Positions 1 through 8,477 of a stretch of 64,000 nt of DNA are shown here, piece after piece; the stretch's first letter is position 1; every line of letters begins with the position of its first letter. Source of the DNA: SIG598 sp045580875 (lineage in GTDB: Bacteria > Bacillota > Clostridia > Oscillospirales > Acutalibacteraceae); contig JAZNOP010000063.1 in assembly GCA_045580875.1 (NCBI GenBank), forward strand, positions 1-64,000, read 5' to 3'. Made by a program: the position numbers and the translations under genes. The notes under the pieces are model-generated. The model saw nothing but the letters and a program-made list of their open reading frames with translations. It was not told the origin of the DNA and searched no databases.

Positions 1-1236
1 GATCAGCATCCTGAGTATGAAAAGAACGGTCTTCTCGAGAGAATGTGCGAGCCGGATCGCCAGATCTGCTTCCGTGTCTCCTGGGTTGACGACAACGGTG
101 TTACTCATGTAAACCGCGGCTACCGTGTACAGTTCAACGGCGCTATCGGTCCTTACAAGGGCGGTCTCCGTTTCCATCCGTCTGTAACCATCGATACCAT
201 GAAGTTCCTCAGCTTTGAGCAGACCTTCAAGAACAGCCTCACTTCCCTGCCCATCGGCGGCGGTAAGGGCGGCTCCGACTTCGATCCGCGCGGCAAGAGC
301 GATGCTGAAATCATGCGTTTCTGCCAGGCATTCATGACCGAGCTCTATCGTCACATCGGTCCTGACGTTGACGTTCCTGCAGGTGACATCGGTGTTTCCG
401 GCAAGGAGATCGGCTATCTCTTCGGTCAGTACAGACGCATCAAGGCTTGCTGGGAAAACCGGGTTCTCACCGGTAAGGGCTTCAGCTACGGCGGTTCCCT
501 TATCCGTCCTGAGGCTACCGGCTTCGGTGCTGTCTACTATCTCGTAGAGGCTCTCAAACAGTTCGGCGAGACCCTCGAGGGCAAGACTGTTGCTATCTCC
601 GGCTTCGGAAATGTTGCATGGGGTACTGCAAAGAAGGTTGCTGAGCTCGGCGGTAAGGTTGTTACCATCTCCGGTCCTGACGGCTATGTATACGACGCTG
701 ACGGTGTTGTTACTGAAGAGAAGATCAACTATCTGCTCGAGATGCGTGCTTCCGGTCGTGATAAGGTTCAGGATTACGCTGACAAGTTCGGTGTTCCCTT
801 CTTCGCAGGTCAGAAGCCGTGGGGTCAGAAGGCTGACGTCGTCATGCCCTGTGCTACCCAGAACGAGATCGGCATGGAAGAGGCTCAGAAGATCGTTGCA
901 AACGGTGTTCAGTACTACATCGAGGTTGCAAATATGCCCACCACCAACGATGCTCTTAACTACCTCAAGGAGAATGTACGTGTTGTTGCTCCTGCTAAGG
1001 CTGTCAATGCAGGCGGTGTTGCTGTTTCCGCTCTCGAGATGAGCCAGAACTCCATGCGTTACAGCTGGACTGCTGAAGAGGTTGATGCAAAGCTCAAGCA
1101 GATCATGCAGAACATCTACAGCGCATCTGTTAAGGCTGCTGAAGAGTACGGTCTTGGTTATGATCTTGTTGCCGGTGCAAACATTGCCGGTTTCCTCAAG
1201 GTCGCTGACGCTATGCTCGCTCAGGGTATTATCTAA
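1..1236 (+). CDS. gdhA: Glutamate dehydrogenase, 3' part (5' end outside window)
   Basis: The reading frame is open from base 1, so the start and roughly the first 35-40 residues are missing. The enzyme interconverts glutamate with 2-oxoglutarate plus ammonia in the cytoplasm using NAD(P)H. Visible family features are the substrate-binding stretch GGGKGG with its lysine, the PAGDIGVSGKEIGYLFGQY segment, and the Rossmann glycine motif in VAISGFGNVAWG. Length and order match the hexameric GdhA type of about 445-450 residues. It is probably monocistronic, since a strong hairpin terminator follows at once. Its codon choice (many GGT, GTT, GCT, CGT) is that of a highly expressed gene. Identification is by motif recognition and is very secure; the cofactor preference cannot be read. 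Confidence 0.97.
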   Translation, partial: DQHPEYEKNGLLERMCEPDRQICFRVSWVDDNGVTHVNRGYRVQFNGAIGPYKGGLRFHPSVTIDTMKFLSFEQTFKNSLTSLPIGGGKGGSDFDPRGKSDAEIMRFCQAFMTELYRHIGPDVDVPAGDIGVSGKEIGYLFGQYRRIKACWENRVLTGKGFSYGGSLIRPEATGFGAVYYLVEALKQFGETLEGKTVAISGFGNVAWGTAKKVAELGGKVVTISGPDGYVYDADGVVTEEKINYLLEMRASGRDKVQDYADKFGVPFFAGQKPWGQKADVVMPCATQNEIGMEEAQKIVANGVQYYIEVANMPTTNDALNYLKENVRVVAPAKAVNAGGVAVSALEMSQNSMRYSWTAEEVDAKLKQIMQNIYSASVKAAEEYGLGYDLVAGANIAGFLKVADAMLAQGII

Positions 1237-1255
1237 ATCTTTATACAATCAATTT

Positions 1256-1290
1256 GCCCACGGTGTTTCAATGCACCGTGGGCTTTTTTA
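1256..1290 (+). terminator. Rho-independent terminator of gdhA
   Basis: A perfect 10-bp stem GCCCACGGTG/CACCGTGGGC with an 8-base loop is followed by a run of seven T residues. It starts 20 bases after the gdhA stop codon. Confidence 0.93.
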
Positions 1291-1364
1291 TTCGACAGCA
1301 TCATGTCCATAAATAATCCACTAATCCCACCTTCCATTTTCGTCATTCAAAATGTTATTTAATA

Positions 1365-1393
1365 TTGATAAATACAAAATACAGTAGTATAAT
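1365..1393 (+). promoter_or_regulatory. Sigma-A promoter of the DUF1846 gene
   Basis: TTGATA (1365-1370), 17-bp spacer, TATAAT (1388-1393). The -10 box lies only four bases before an upstream in-frame ATG at 1397, so transcription probably starts at or after that codon, which supports the GTG at 1430 as the real start. A lone Spo0A-box-like TTCGACA sits further up at 1291-1297. Confidence 0.75.
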
Positions 1394-1429
1394 TATATGG
1401 TATATGTAGATATATTGGAGGGTAATTTT

Positions 1430-2914
1430 GTGCATCGGATAGGATTTGACAACCAGAAGTACATTGAAATGCAATCTGAGCGCATCAGAGAAAGAATAGC
1501 CGATTTCGGTGGAAAGCTGTATCTTGAGTTTGGAGGAAAGCTGTTTGACGATAATCATGCTTCCCGTGTTCTTCCCGGATTCGAACCGGACAGCAAGGTA
1601 AATATGCTTCTTAACCTCAAGGATCAGGCTGAAATTGTTATTGCCATAAACGCCAGTGCAATCGAAAGCAGTAAACAGCGCGGCGATCTTGGAATTACTT
1701 ACGACGCTGAAGTTCTCCGTCTTATAGATGCCTTCCGCGGCATCGGACTTTATGTTGGCAGTGTTGTTATTACACAGTATTCCAGTCAGCCTACTGTAGA
1801 TCAGTTTCATAAGCGTCTTCAGACTCTCGGCATAAAAGTATACTGCCATTATAACATTGACGGATACCCTGCAAACATTCCATATATTGTAAGCGATGAG
1901 GGTTTTGGACGAAATGAATATATAGAAACCACACGTTCTCTGGTTGTTATAACCGCTCCCGGTCCCGGCAGCGGCAAAATGGCAACCTGCCTTTCCCAGC
2001 TTTATCATGAACATAAGCGCGGCATTCGCGCAGGTTATGCAAAATTCGAGACGTTCCCAATATGGAATCTGGCACTCAAGCACCCTGTCAATCTCGCTTA
2101 TGAAGCTGCAACAGCAGACCTGAACGATGTAAATATGATTGACCCGTACCATCTTCAGGCATACAACGTCCCGACTGTAAATTATAACCGTGACGTAGAA
2201 ATCTATCCCGTCCTCCGTGCTATGTTTGAGCGCATATTCGGCGAATGTCCGTATCAGTCTCCGACCGATATGGGCGTTAATATGGCAGGTTACTGCATAA
2301 TTGACGATGAAGTATGCTGCCGTGCTTCAAAGCAGGAGATCATACGCCGTTACTACAATTCCAGATGTCAGGTCCGTCAGGGGTTCGGTGACAACGAAGC
2401 TGTTTCAAAAATAGAACTGCTTATGAACATATCCGGAATTTCAGCTGATGACCGTCCTGTAATTGCAGCCGCAAATACTGTTGCAGAAGAAACAGGCGAG
2501 CCTGCCGCAGCAATAGAACTGCCTGACGGTTCTATCGTTACCGGTAAGAATAAGCCGCTGCTTGGAGCCTCTGCTGCCGTACTGCTCAATGCCCTTAAAC
2601 TCCTCGGCGGCATACCTGATGATGAGCATCTCCTTTCCCCGTCTGTCATCGAACCGGTACAGGCACTCAAAGTCAAGCATCTTGGCAACAACAATCCCCG
2701 TCTGCATACTGATGAGGTTCTCATCGCACTTTCAATATGCGCAGCTTCAAGCAAAAAGGCTGCACTCGCAATGGAACAGCTCGTTAAACTTCGTGGATGC
2801 GAATTTCATTCATCCGTTATTCTTTCAAACGTCGATGAATCGGTCTTCCGCAAAATCGGTCTTAACGTAACCTGCGAGCCGAAATATCAGACAAAGAAGC
2901 TTTTCCACAAATAA
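1430..2914 (+). CDS. DUF1846 (UPF0371) family protein
   Basis: A 494-residue cytoplasmic protein of the DUF1846 family, conserved across Firmicutes, with solved structures but no settled biochemical role. Family hallmarks seen are the N-terminal IGFDNQKYIEMQSERI, the glycine-rich ITAPGPGSGKMATCLSQLYHE nucleotide-binding-like loop near residues 180-200, and FPIWNLALKHPVNLAYEAAT. The start is GTG at 1430, because GGAGGG sits 7 bases upstream and family members begin at this point. An in-frame ATG at 1397 would fall almost on the -10 box. It has its own promoter and is followed by a hairpin, so it is probably monocistronic. Family assignment is firm; function is not known. Confidence 0.92.
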   Translation: MHRIGFDNQKYIEMQSERIRERIADFGGKLYLEFGGKLFDDNHASRVLPGFEPDSKVNMLLNLKDQAEIVIAINASAIESSKQRGDLGITYDAEVLRLIDAFRGIGLYVGSVVITQYSSQPTVDQFHKRLQTLGIKVYCHYNIDGYPANIPYIVSDEGFGRNEYIETTRSLVVITAPGPGSGKMATCLSQLYHEHKRGIRAGYAKFETFPIWNLALKHPVNLAYEAATADLNDVNMIDPYHLQAYNVPTVNYNRDVEIYPVLRAMFERIFGECPYQSPTDMGVNMAGYCIIDDEVCCRASKQEIIRRYYNSRCQVRQGFGDNEAVSKIELLMNISGISADDRPVIAAANTVAEETGEPAAAIELPDGSIVTGKNKPLLGASAAVLLNALKLLGGIPDDEHLLSPSVIEPVQALKVKHLGNNNPRLHTDEVLIALSICAASSKKAALAMEQLVKLRGCEFHSSVILSNVDESVFRKIGLNVTCEPKYQTKKLFHK

Positions 2915-2919
2915 TACTC

Positions 2920-2954
2920 AAGCCCGCTGGAACACTCCAACGGGCTTTTCTTTT
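2920..2954. terminator. Terminator between convergent DUF1846 gene and sigF
   Basis: A 12-bp stem (AAGCCCGCTGGA with TCCAACGGGCTT, one mismatch) with loop ACAC is followed on the + strand by TTTTCTTTT. The minus-strand side has only a weak T tract, so it mainly serves the DUF1846 gene and may also stop sigF transcripts. Confidence 0.8.
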
Positions 2955-2963
2955 AGTTCTTAA

Positions 2964-3611
2964 TCACTTCAGCTCAGCTCTCATATAATCAAGCAGTTTT
3001 CTTTCTCGTCTGGATACCTGAACCTGAGTCATTCCAAGACTTTCAGCTGTTTTGCTCTGGGTGTTTTCGTAAATATATCTGTGAACAATTATAGCCCTGT
3101 CTGCCGGAGCCATCTTTTCTATCACCTGTCTCAGCGCGAGGTGCTCTGCTGCGGCTTCTTCAAAGCATTCCGAGCTGGCATATTCTATCCCGTCTGATGA
3201 CGAATCAAGTGAATCAGGCATCTGAACAGCACAAAGCATTTCAGCTGTCGCTGCGATTGAAATGCCCATAATCGCTGCAAGCTCGGATATCTGAGGCGAC
3301 CTTCCATTCTTCTTTAAAAACAGATCACTCTCTTCCCTCGCTTTAATCCCCATTTCCTTTATACGCCGCGAAACCTTTATGCTTCCATCCTTTCTGAAAA
3401 GCTGCTTTAATTCGCCGAGTATCACAGGAACTGCATACGTTGAAAATCTGTACCCGCGTGCTTCATCAAATTTCTCCGCTGCCTTTACCAGGCCAATACA
3501 CGCGGTCTGGTACAAATCATCATATTCGATGCCTCTTCCGATGTATCGTCTGACGCAGCTGTGCGCCAGCCCAAGATTCTCTTCGACATATCTTTCTCTT
3601 TCAGCTGTCAT
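2964..3611 (-). CDS. sigF: RNA polymerase sporulation sigma factor SigF
   Basis: Forespore-specific sigma factor of 215 residues, last gene of the spoIIA operon, held inactive by SpoIIAB. Region 2 is clear (GIEYDDLYQTACIGLVKAAEKFD, FSTYAVPVILGEL), and region 4 ends with the helix-turn-helix SLGMTQVQVSRRERKLL. It starts with ATG at 3611, preceded closely by GGAG and overlapping the spoIIAB end by 11 bases, which implies translational coupling. The protein begins directly at region 2.1 (MTAERERYVEENLGLAHS), so it lacks about 35 N-terminal residues found in Bacillus SigF, including what would be region 1.2. The operon context distinguishes it from SigG. Confidence 0.95.
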   Translation of the reverse strand: MTAERERYVEENLGLAHSCVRRYIGRGIEYDDLYQTACIGLVKAAEKFDEARGYRFSTYAVPVILGELKQLFRKDGSIKVSRRIKEMGIKAREESDLFLKKNGRSPQISELAAIMGISIAATAEMLCAVQMPDSLDSSSDGIEYASSECFEEAAAEHLALRQVIEKMAPADRAIIVHRYIYENTQSKTAESLGMTQVQVSRRERKLLDYMRAELK

Positions 3612-4053
3612 TTTCTCCGCGCCGCTCTATCTTCTTGTCCATTGTGACCGTTGTACCTTTTCCGGGTGATGATCTGACTTTCAGTTTATCTGTGAATGCT
3701 TCCATCACAGTAAATCCAAGCCCACCCCTTTCTCCGCCGCCTGTAGAAAAAAGTGGTTCCATTGCCTGCGGTATGTTCTCTATTCCGCAGCCCGTATCAC
3801 GGATTTTTATCTGTATTCTGTTATCCTCGAATATTCTTGCGTTTATGTATATATTTCCGATTTCATCTTTATAGCCATGAACAATACAGTTTGTAACCGC
3901 CTCTGAAACAGCTGTTTTGATATCTGCAAGCTCCTCAACCGTAGGGTCAAGCTGCGACATGAATGCCGCCACAGAAATTCGGGCAAACCCTTCATTTGCC
4001 GACCGGCTTGGAATAACCAGCCTCATCTCATTAAGCACCTTGATTTTAGCCAT
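3601..4053 (-). CDS. spoIIAB: Anti-sigma F factor and serine kinase SpoIIAB
   Basis: 150-residue GHKL-fold kinase that binds SigF and phosphorylates SpoIIAA on serine. The N box (SEAVTNCIVHGYKDE), G1 (DTGCGIEN) and G2-like segment (GGERGGLGFTVMEAF) are all intact. ATG at 4053 is chosen because AAAAGGAA sits about 10 bases upstream; a TTG nine bases earlier would touch the ribosome-binding site. It lies between spoIIAA (27-base gap) and sigF (11-base overlap), the classical operon order. The N-terminal MRLVIPSRSANEGFAR is typical of the family. Confidence 0.97.
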   Translation of the reverse strand: MAKIKVLNEMRLVIPSRSANEGFARISVAAFMSQLDPTVEELADIKTAVSEAVTNCIVHGYKDEIGNIYINARIFEDNRIQIKIRDTGCGIENIPQAMEPLFSTGGGERGGLGFTVMEAFTDKLKVRSSPGKGTTVTMDKKIERRGENDS

Positions 4054-4080
4054 TATTATCAATTCCTTTTCTGTTGATAT

Positions 4081-4389
4081 TCATATGCCTTCTATCCCGA
4101 GTCTGCCGAGACCGGCAAGCTTTATCATTCTCGCATTTATCGGAGAAGCACCTGTTACAGCCACCTTTCCACCATATTCGTTCATCAATTTGAATCGCCC
4201 CATTATCAGACCGATTCCTGAACTGTCCATAAAACTCACCTTTGAAAAATCGATTGTCAGTTTCTGCGGTCTGTACAAATGTACACTGTCATCTATCGTC
4301 TCTCTCAGCGAAGCTGCGGTGTGATGGTCTATATCGCCGGATATACACGCAATCATCGCTCTATCCTCAATTTTCATCTCTACTGGCAT
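4081..4389 (-). CDS. spoIIAA: Anti-sigma F factor antagonist SpoIIAA
   Basis: 102-residue STAS-domain protein that releases SigF by capturing SpoIIAB when unphosphorylated. The regulatory serine lies in the conserved FMDSSGIGLIMGR segment near residues 53-65. ATG at 4389 is preceded by GGGGGAAG with 5-base spacing. First gene of the spoIIA operon. The upstream region carries a TTCGACA heptamer on the coding strand at 4477-4471, matching the Spo0A box, about 80 bases before the start. A sigma-H promoter was not found with confidence. Confidence 0.96.
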   Translation of the reverse strand: MPVEMKIEDRAMIACISGDIDHHTAASLRETIDDSVHLYRPQKLTIDFSKVSFMDSSGIGLIMGRFKLMNEYGGKVAVTGASPINARMIKLAGLGRLGIEGI

Positions 4390-4416
4390 ATTCTTCCCCC
4401 GATTTGCATAAAATAA

Positions 4417-4444
4417 TGGGATACCCTGTTAACAGGATATCCCA
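4417..4444 (-). terminator. Inverted repeat downstream of folC, upstream of spoIIAA
   Basis: Near-perfect 28-base palindrome: TGGGATA, one mismatched pair, then the symmetric core CCTGTTAACAGG, one mismatch and TATCCCA. On the minus strand it is followed by TTATTTTATG, a poor T tract. It probably ends the folC transcript, but it also lies in the spoIIA leader or promoter region, so a regulatory role is possible. Confidence 0.55.
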
Positions 4445-4470
4445 TTTGCTATGAAAATATTCATCAATTA

Positions 4471-4477
4471 TGTCGAA
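4471..4477 (-). promoter_or_regulatory. Putative Spo0A box upstream of spoIIA
   Basis: TGTCGAA on the + strand, read as TTCGACA on the coding strand, equals the Spo0A-box consensus TGNCGAA. The spoIIA operon is a known Spo0A target in Bacillus and Clostridium, and the distance to spoIIAA suits an activator site. Confidence 0.6.
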
Positions 4478-4490
4478 GGACATTTATTTT

Positions 4491-5756
4491 TTATCTGCTG
4501 ACTATATATGTCCTGAGATATCCGGCAAGATACAATGAACCGCATACCACTATCACATCTTCGTACGATACTGCTTCTGCAACTGCCGCATCGAATGCTG
4601 CTTCAGGAGAAGTATAAGCTTGTGCTGAAGTGTACTCAGCTGCTATAGCACACAGTTTTTCCGCGGAAAGCGCGCGCGGACTGTATCCATCAGAAGCAAA
4701 CACTTTGCTGAATCTTGATCCGAGCATTCCAAATTCACAACGGTAATCCTTATCGGCAAGAACTCCCATAACAGCAAGAACACGTTTTCCCGGCAACAGG
4801 TCATCTATTGCCTGAGCAAGTGCTGCCGCACCGTTTGGATTGTGCGCTCCGTCTATGATTATAAGCGGATTCCTTGATATTATCTCAAGTCTCGCCGGAA
4901 TTGAAGCCTTTGCAATTCCCTGCTGTATAAATTCTTTTTCAATTCCTGCAGCAAGAAGCGCTTCCGCTGCTGTAATCGAGTTAAGCGTCTGATGTTTTCC
5001 GAGAAGCGGAAGGGTGTATTTCATATCACGGTACGAAACAGCTGTACCGTCAAGCGTAAGCTCACCTGTACTCATCATTGAAACATCAGGCACAATCAGC
5101 TGACACCCGAGTTCTTCGGCTTTTGCTCTTATAACCCCTGCCGCATCTTCCGGCTGATCAGGGAACATCACAACAGGGCATCCAGGCTTGATTATACCTG
5201 CTTTTTCTGCTGCAATCTGCGAAACAGTATCTCCGAGAACAGATGTATGATCGAGATCAATTCGCATAATCACTGAGCACAGCGGCGACTCTATTATATT
5301 TGTTGCATCAAGTCTGCCGCCAAGCCCTACCTCAAGAACCACCACATCGCATTCGCGTTTTGCAAACCACGCAAAAGCTATACAGGTTATCAGTTCGAAT
5401 TCAGTCATCTCTTCCCGCAGAATCTCGTCATCTTCCACTAATGACTTTACTGTTTCAGTTATCTGTGCAAGTTCTGTCTTCTCTATCATCTGACCATCTA
5501 TCTGCATTCTCTCGCGAAAATCGCAGATATACGGTGATGTGTAAAGTCCAGTTCGCTTGCCGGCACACACCATTGCTGAAGCAATCATGGTTGAGGCTGA
5601 GCCCTTGCCATTTGTGCCGGCAACATGGACAAACTGCAGTTTTTTCTGCGGCGAACCAAGCTTTTCAAGCAGCGCACTGATGCGTTCAAGCCCGGGCTTT
5701 ATGCCGAATCTCAGCCGGCTGTTTATAAATTCAAGCGCCTCTTCGTAATTCATCAT
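4491..5756 (-). CDS. folC: Bifunctional folylpolyglutamate synthase/dihydrofolate synthase
   Basis: 421-residue Mur-ligase-type ATP-dependent enzyme that adds glutamate to dihydropteroate and folates in the cytoplasm. The P loop VAGTNGKGSASTMIASA (near residues 45-60), SPYICDFRERMQI, the GLGGRLDATN motif and IIDGAHNPNGAAAL (Mur C-terminal domain, near 300) are all present. Two adjacent ATG codons are available; GGAGG lies 9 bases before the first, which is used here. It follows valS on the same strand, the widespread Gram-positive valS-folC order, with a hairpin in the 73-base gap that may lower read-through. Catalytic motifs look intact. Confidence 0.96.
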   Translation of the reverse strand: MMNYEEALEFINSRLRFGIKPGLERISALLEKLGSPQKKLQFVHVAGTNGKGSASTMIASAMVCAGKRTGLYTSPYICDFRERMQIDGQMIEKTELAQITETVKSLVEDDEILREEMTEFELITCIAFAWFAKRECDVVVLEVGLGGRLDATNIIESPLCSVIMRIDLDHTSVLGDTVSQIAAEKAGIIKPGCPVVMFPDQPEDAAGVIRAKAEELGCQLIVPDVSMMSTGELTLDGTAVSYRDMKYTLPLLGKHQTLNSITAAEALLAAGIEKEFIQQGIAKASIPARLEIISRNPLIIIDGAHNPNGAAALAQAIDDLLPGKRVLAVMGVLADKDYRCEFGMLGSRFSKVFASDGYSPRALSAEKLCAIAAEYTSAQAYTSPEAAFDAAVAEAVSYEDVIVVCGSLYLAGYLRTYIVSR

Positions 5757-5787
5757 GCGCTTATTCCTCCAAATACAAGCAAATGCA

Positions 5788-5814
5788 AAGGGTCTGCCGC
5801 CAAGACAGACCCTT
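5788..5814 (-). terminator. Hairpin between valS and folC
   Basis: Perfect 9-bp stem AAGGGTCTG/CAGACCCTT with a 9-base loop, 15 bases after the valS stop. The minus-strand tail (TTGCATTTGC) is only moderately T-rich, so it may be a partial terminator that allows some read-through into folC. Confidence 0.65.
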
Positions 5815-5829
5815 ATTCTTTATAAGTGA

Positions 5830-8469
5830 TTACTGAAACTTCTTCATGGAGTCAAGAATGATATCTCTGCGCTCCTTAGCCTTTTCAAGCTTTGTTCTCT
5901 CAGCGTCAATAACTGCAGCCGGAGCCTTGCTGACGAAGTTCTCATTAGAAAGCTTTGCGCTGACTACCGTGATATCTTTCTCGACCTTCTCAAGTTCTTT
6001 TGCAAGACGTGCAAGCTCCTTCTCCTTGTCAACAAGCTCATCAAGCGGGATAAGAATCTTTGCACCGTCAGAAACGATAGCAACTGCACCGTCAATGCTG
6101 AAGCTCTCTCCAATTTCCACTTCGCTTGCAGATGCAAGGCGGATAATGAAATCTGCACCGTGCTCAAATGTCTCGGCATAGGAAGTCTCGATGTAGACAC
6201 GAGCTTTCTTGGAAGGCGGAACGTCCATCCAACTGCGTCGGGTTCTGATAGCCTTGATTGCAGCCATGATGCGGTTCATCTCTTCCGATTCCTTCTCATA
6301 TCTGCGGCGTGCATTATACTTCGGCCAGCTTGCTACCATCAGTGCCTCGCCCTCATGAGGAATAGTCTGGAAGAGCTCCTCGGTGATAAACGGCATGAAC
6401 GGGTGGAGAAGCTTTATAGACTCAGTGAGAACATAAAGCAGCATGGAGCGGACTCTCTTCGATTCTGCTCCACCCTTATTAAGACGGATCTTAGCAAGCT
6501 CGATATACCAGTCGCAGAAGCAATCCCAGATGAAATCATAAATCTTCTGGACAGCAATGCCCAGTTCAAACTTCTCAAGATTGTCAGTAATCTCCTTGAT
6601 TACACGGTTGAGTTCCCCGAGGATCCACTTATCCTCAATGGCAAGCTTCTTCGGGATAGCAGGCATATCATCCTCTTCAAGATTCATGAGAACAAAGCGG
6701 GTCGCATTCCATAGCTTGTTGCCGAAATTGCGGCATGCTTCAACCTTCTTCTCAGAGTAACGCATATCACTTCCGGGGCTGACGCCGGTGGTCAGCGAGA
6801 AGCGGAGAGAGTCTGCGCCGTACTTATCAATAACCAGCAGCGGATCAACACCGTTGCCAAGAGACTTGGACATCTTTCTGCCCAGCTCATCACGGACAAT
6901 ACCATGAATGAATACATTCTTGAACGGAGTCTCACCCATCTGCTCAACGCCGGAGAATATCATTCTGGCAACCCAGAAGAAAATGATATCATAACCGGTA
7001 ACAAGAGTGTTGGTCGGATAGAAATACTTGAGATCATCGGTCTCGTCAGGCCAGCCGAGAGTTGAAAACGGCCAGAGAGCAGAAGAGAACCATGTATCAA
7101 GGGTATCCTCGTCCTGATGGAGATGCTTGCTGCCGCACTTCGGGCATGTATCCGGAGCTGTACGTGCAACGGTGAACTCACCGCACTCATCGCAGTACCA
7201 TGCCGGAATTCTATGACCCCACCACAGCTGGCGGGAAATACACCAGTCGCGGATATTCTCCATCCAGTTAAGATAAGTCTTGGAGAATCTTTCCGGAACA
7301 AAGCGGGTATTGCCCTTCTTGACTACGTCGATTGCCGGATCAGCCAGAGGCTGCATCTTGACAAACCATTGGAGAGAGACTCTCGGCTCAACGATAGTTC
7401 CGCAGCGATAGCAGGTACCAACGTTATGCTTGATGGGCTCAATCTTTACAAGATAGCCGCCCTCCTTAAGCTCCTTGACAATAGCCTTGCGGCACTCCTC
7501 ACGGCTCATGCCCTGATACTTGCCGCCATTCTCATTGATGGTTGCATCATCGTTCATGACATTGATAACCGGAAGATTATGTCTGAGTCCGACCTCAAAG
7601 TCGTTAGGGTCATGTGCCGGAGTGATTTTAACAACTCCGGTACCGAAATCACGCTCAACGTATGTATCAGCAACAACAGGAATCTCTCTGCCGACAATGG
7701 GAAGAACTACATTCTTTCCGATGTACTGCTGATATCTCTCATCGTCCGGATGAACAGCTACAGCAGTATCACCAAGCATGGTTTCCGGACGTGTAGTAGC
7801 AAGCTCAAGCCAGCCGCTGCCGTCAGCAAGCGGATAACGGAGATGCCAGAAGCTGCCGTCCTTCTCTTCGAATTCAACCTCGGCATCAGAGATGGAGGTG
7901 CGGCAATGCGGACACCAGTTGATTATTCTCTCACCGCGATAGATGAGACCCTTTTCATAAAGGCGATTGAAAACCTCGATAACGGCCTTATTACAGCCTT
8001 CATCAAGAGTAAAACGCTCTCTGTCCCAGTCGCAGGAGGAGCCGAGCTTACGAAGCTGACGGACAATAGTTCCGCCATACTGAGCTTTCCACTCCCATGC
8101 TCTCTCAAGGAATCCATCTCTGCCGAGATCTTCCTTCTTTACGCCTTCCTTGCGCATTGCCTCAACAATCTTTGCCTCGGTCGCAATGGAAGCATGATCG
8201 GTACCGGGAAGCCAGAGGGTGCAGTAGCCCTGCATTCTGCGCCATCTGATGATTATATCCTGAAGGGTATTATCAAGTGCATGACCCATGTGCAGCTGAC
8301 CGGTGATGTTGGGTGGCGGAATAACGATCGTATACGGTTTCTTATTCTCATCAATAACTGCGTGGAAGTACTTTCCGTCCTCCCACATTTTATATATTTT
8401 GTCCTCAACCTCGCGAGGCTCATACTGTTTTGCCAGTTCTTTAGCCATTTCAGTTATTTTTCCTTTCAT
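5830..8469 (-). CDS. valS: Valyl-tRNA synthetase
   Basis: 879-residue class Ia synthetase charging tRNA-Val. Seen in order: PPPNITGQLHMGHALDN with the HIGH-type signature HMGH at residues 60-63; the editing (CP1) domain with TTRPETMLGDTAVAVHP; zinc-type cysteine pairs CPHC, CYRC and CDEC/CPKC; the second signature KMSKS; the anticodon-binding region with FCDWYIELAK; and a C-terminal coiled coil (LVDKEKELARLAKELEKVEKD) typical of ValRS. ATG 8469 is used; ATG 8448, giving MAKELAKQ, is an equally credible start with AAAGGA upstream. Only 8 bases separate it from the upstream GH2-like gene, so they may be cotranscribed. No T-box leader fits in that gap. Confidence 0.97.
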   Translation of the reverse strand: MKGKITEMAKELAKQYEPREVEDKIYKMWEDGKYFHAVIDENKKPYTIVIPPPNITGQLHMGHALDNTLQDIIIRWRRMQGYCTLWLPGTDHASIATEAKIVEAMRKEGVKKEDLGRDGFLERAWEWKAQYGGTIVRQLRKLGSSCDWDRERFTLDEGCNKAVIEVFNRLYEKGLIYRGERIINWCPHCRTSISDAEVEFEEKDGSFWHLRYPLADGSGWLELATTRPETMLGDTAVAVHPDDERYQQYIGKNVVLPIVGREIPVVADTYVERDFGTGVVKITPAHDPNDFEVGLRHNLPVINVMNDDATINENGGKYQGMSREECRKAIVKELKEGGYLVKIEPIKHNVGTCYRCGTIVEPRVSLQWFVKMQPLADPAIDVVKKGNTRFVPERFSKTYLNWMENIRDWCISRQLWWGHRIPAWYCDECGEFTVARTAPDTCPKCGSKHLHQDEDTLDTWFSSALWPFSTLGWPDETDDLKYFYPTNTLVTGYDIIFFWVARMIFSGVEQMGETPFKNVFIHGIVRDELGRKMSKSLGNGVDPLLVIDKYGADSLRFSLTTGVSPGSDMRYSEKKVEACRNFGNKLWNATRFVLMNLEEDDMPAIPKKLAIEDKWILGELNRVIKEITDNLEKFELGIAVQKIYDFIWDCFCDWYIELAKIRLNKGGAESKRVRSMLLYVLTESIKLLHPFMPFITEELFQTIPHEGEALMVASWPKYNARRRYEKESEEMNRIMAAIKAIRTRRSWMDVPPSKKARVYIETSYAETFEHGADFIIRLASASEVEIGESFSIDGAVAIVSDGAKILIPLDELVDKEKELARLAKELEKVEKDITVVSAKLSNENFVSKAPAAVIDAERTKLEKAKERRDIILDSMKKFQ

Positions 8470-8477
8470 TTTTACTT

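Noticed and set aside
1355..2152. 265-codon minus-strand frame
   Set aside because: Antisense to the DUF1846 gene; rich in Ile, Tyr and Cys as antisense frames often are.
3582..3588. Spo0A heptamers inside coding regions (also 17149, 27717, 46768, 49575, 51700)
   Set aside because: They lie within genes and match the number expected by chance; treated as background.
8470..8477. T-box leader for valS
   Set aside because: Only eight bases separate valS from the upstream gene, and no T-box or specifier structure was found further up.
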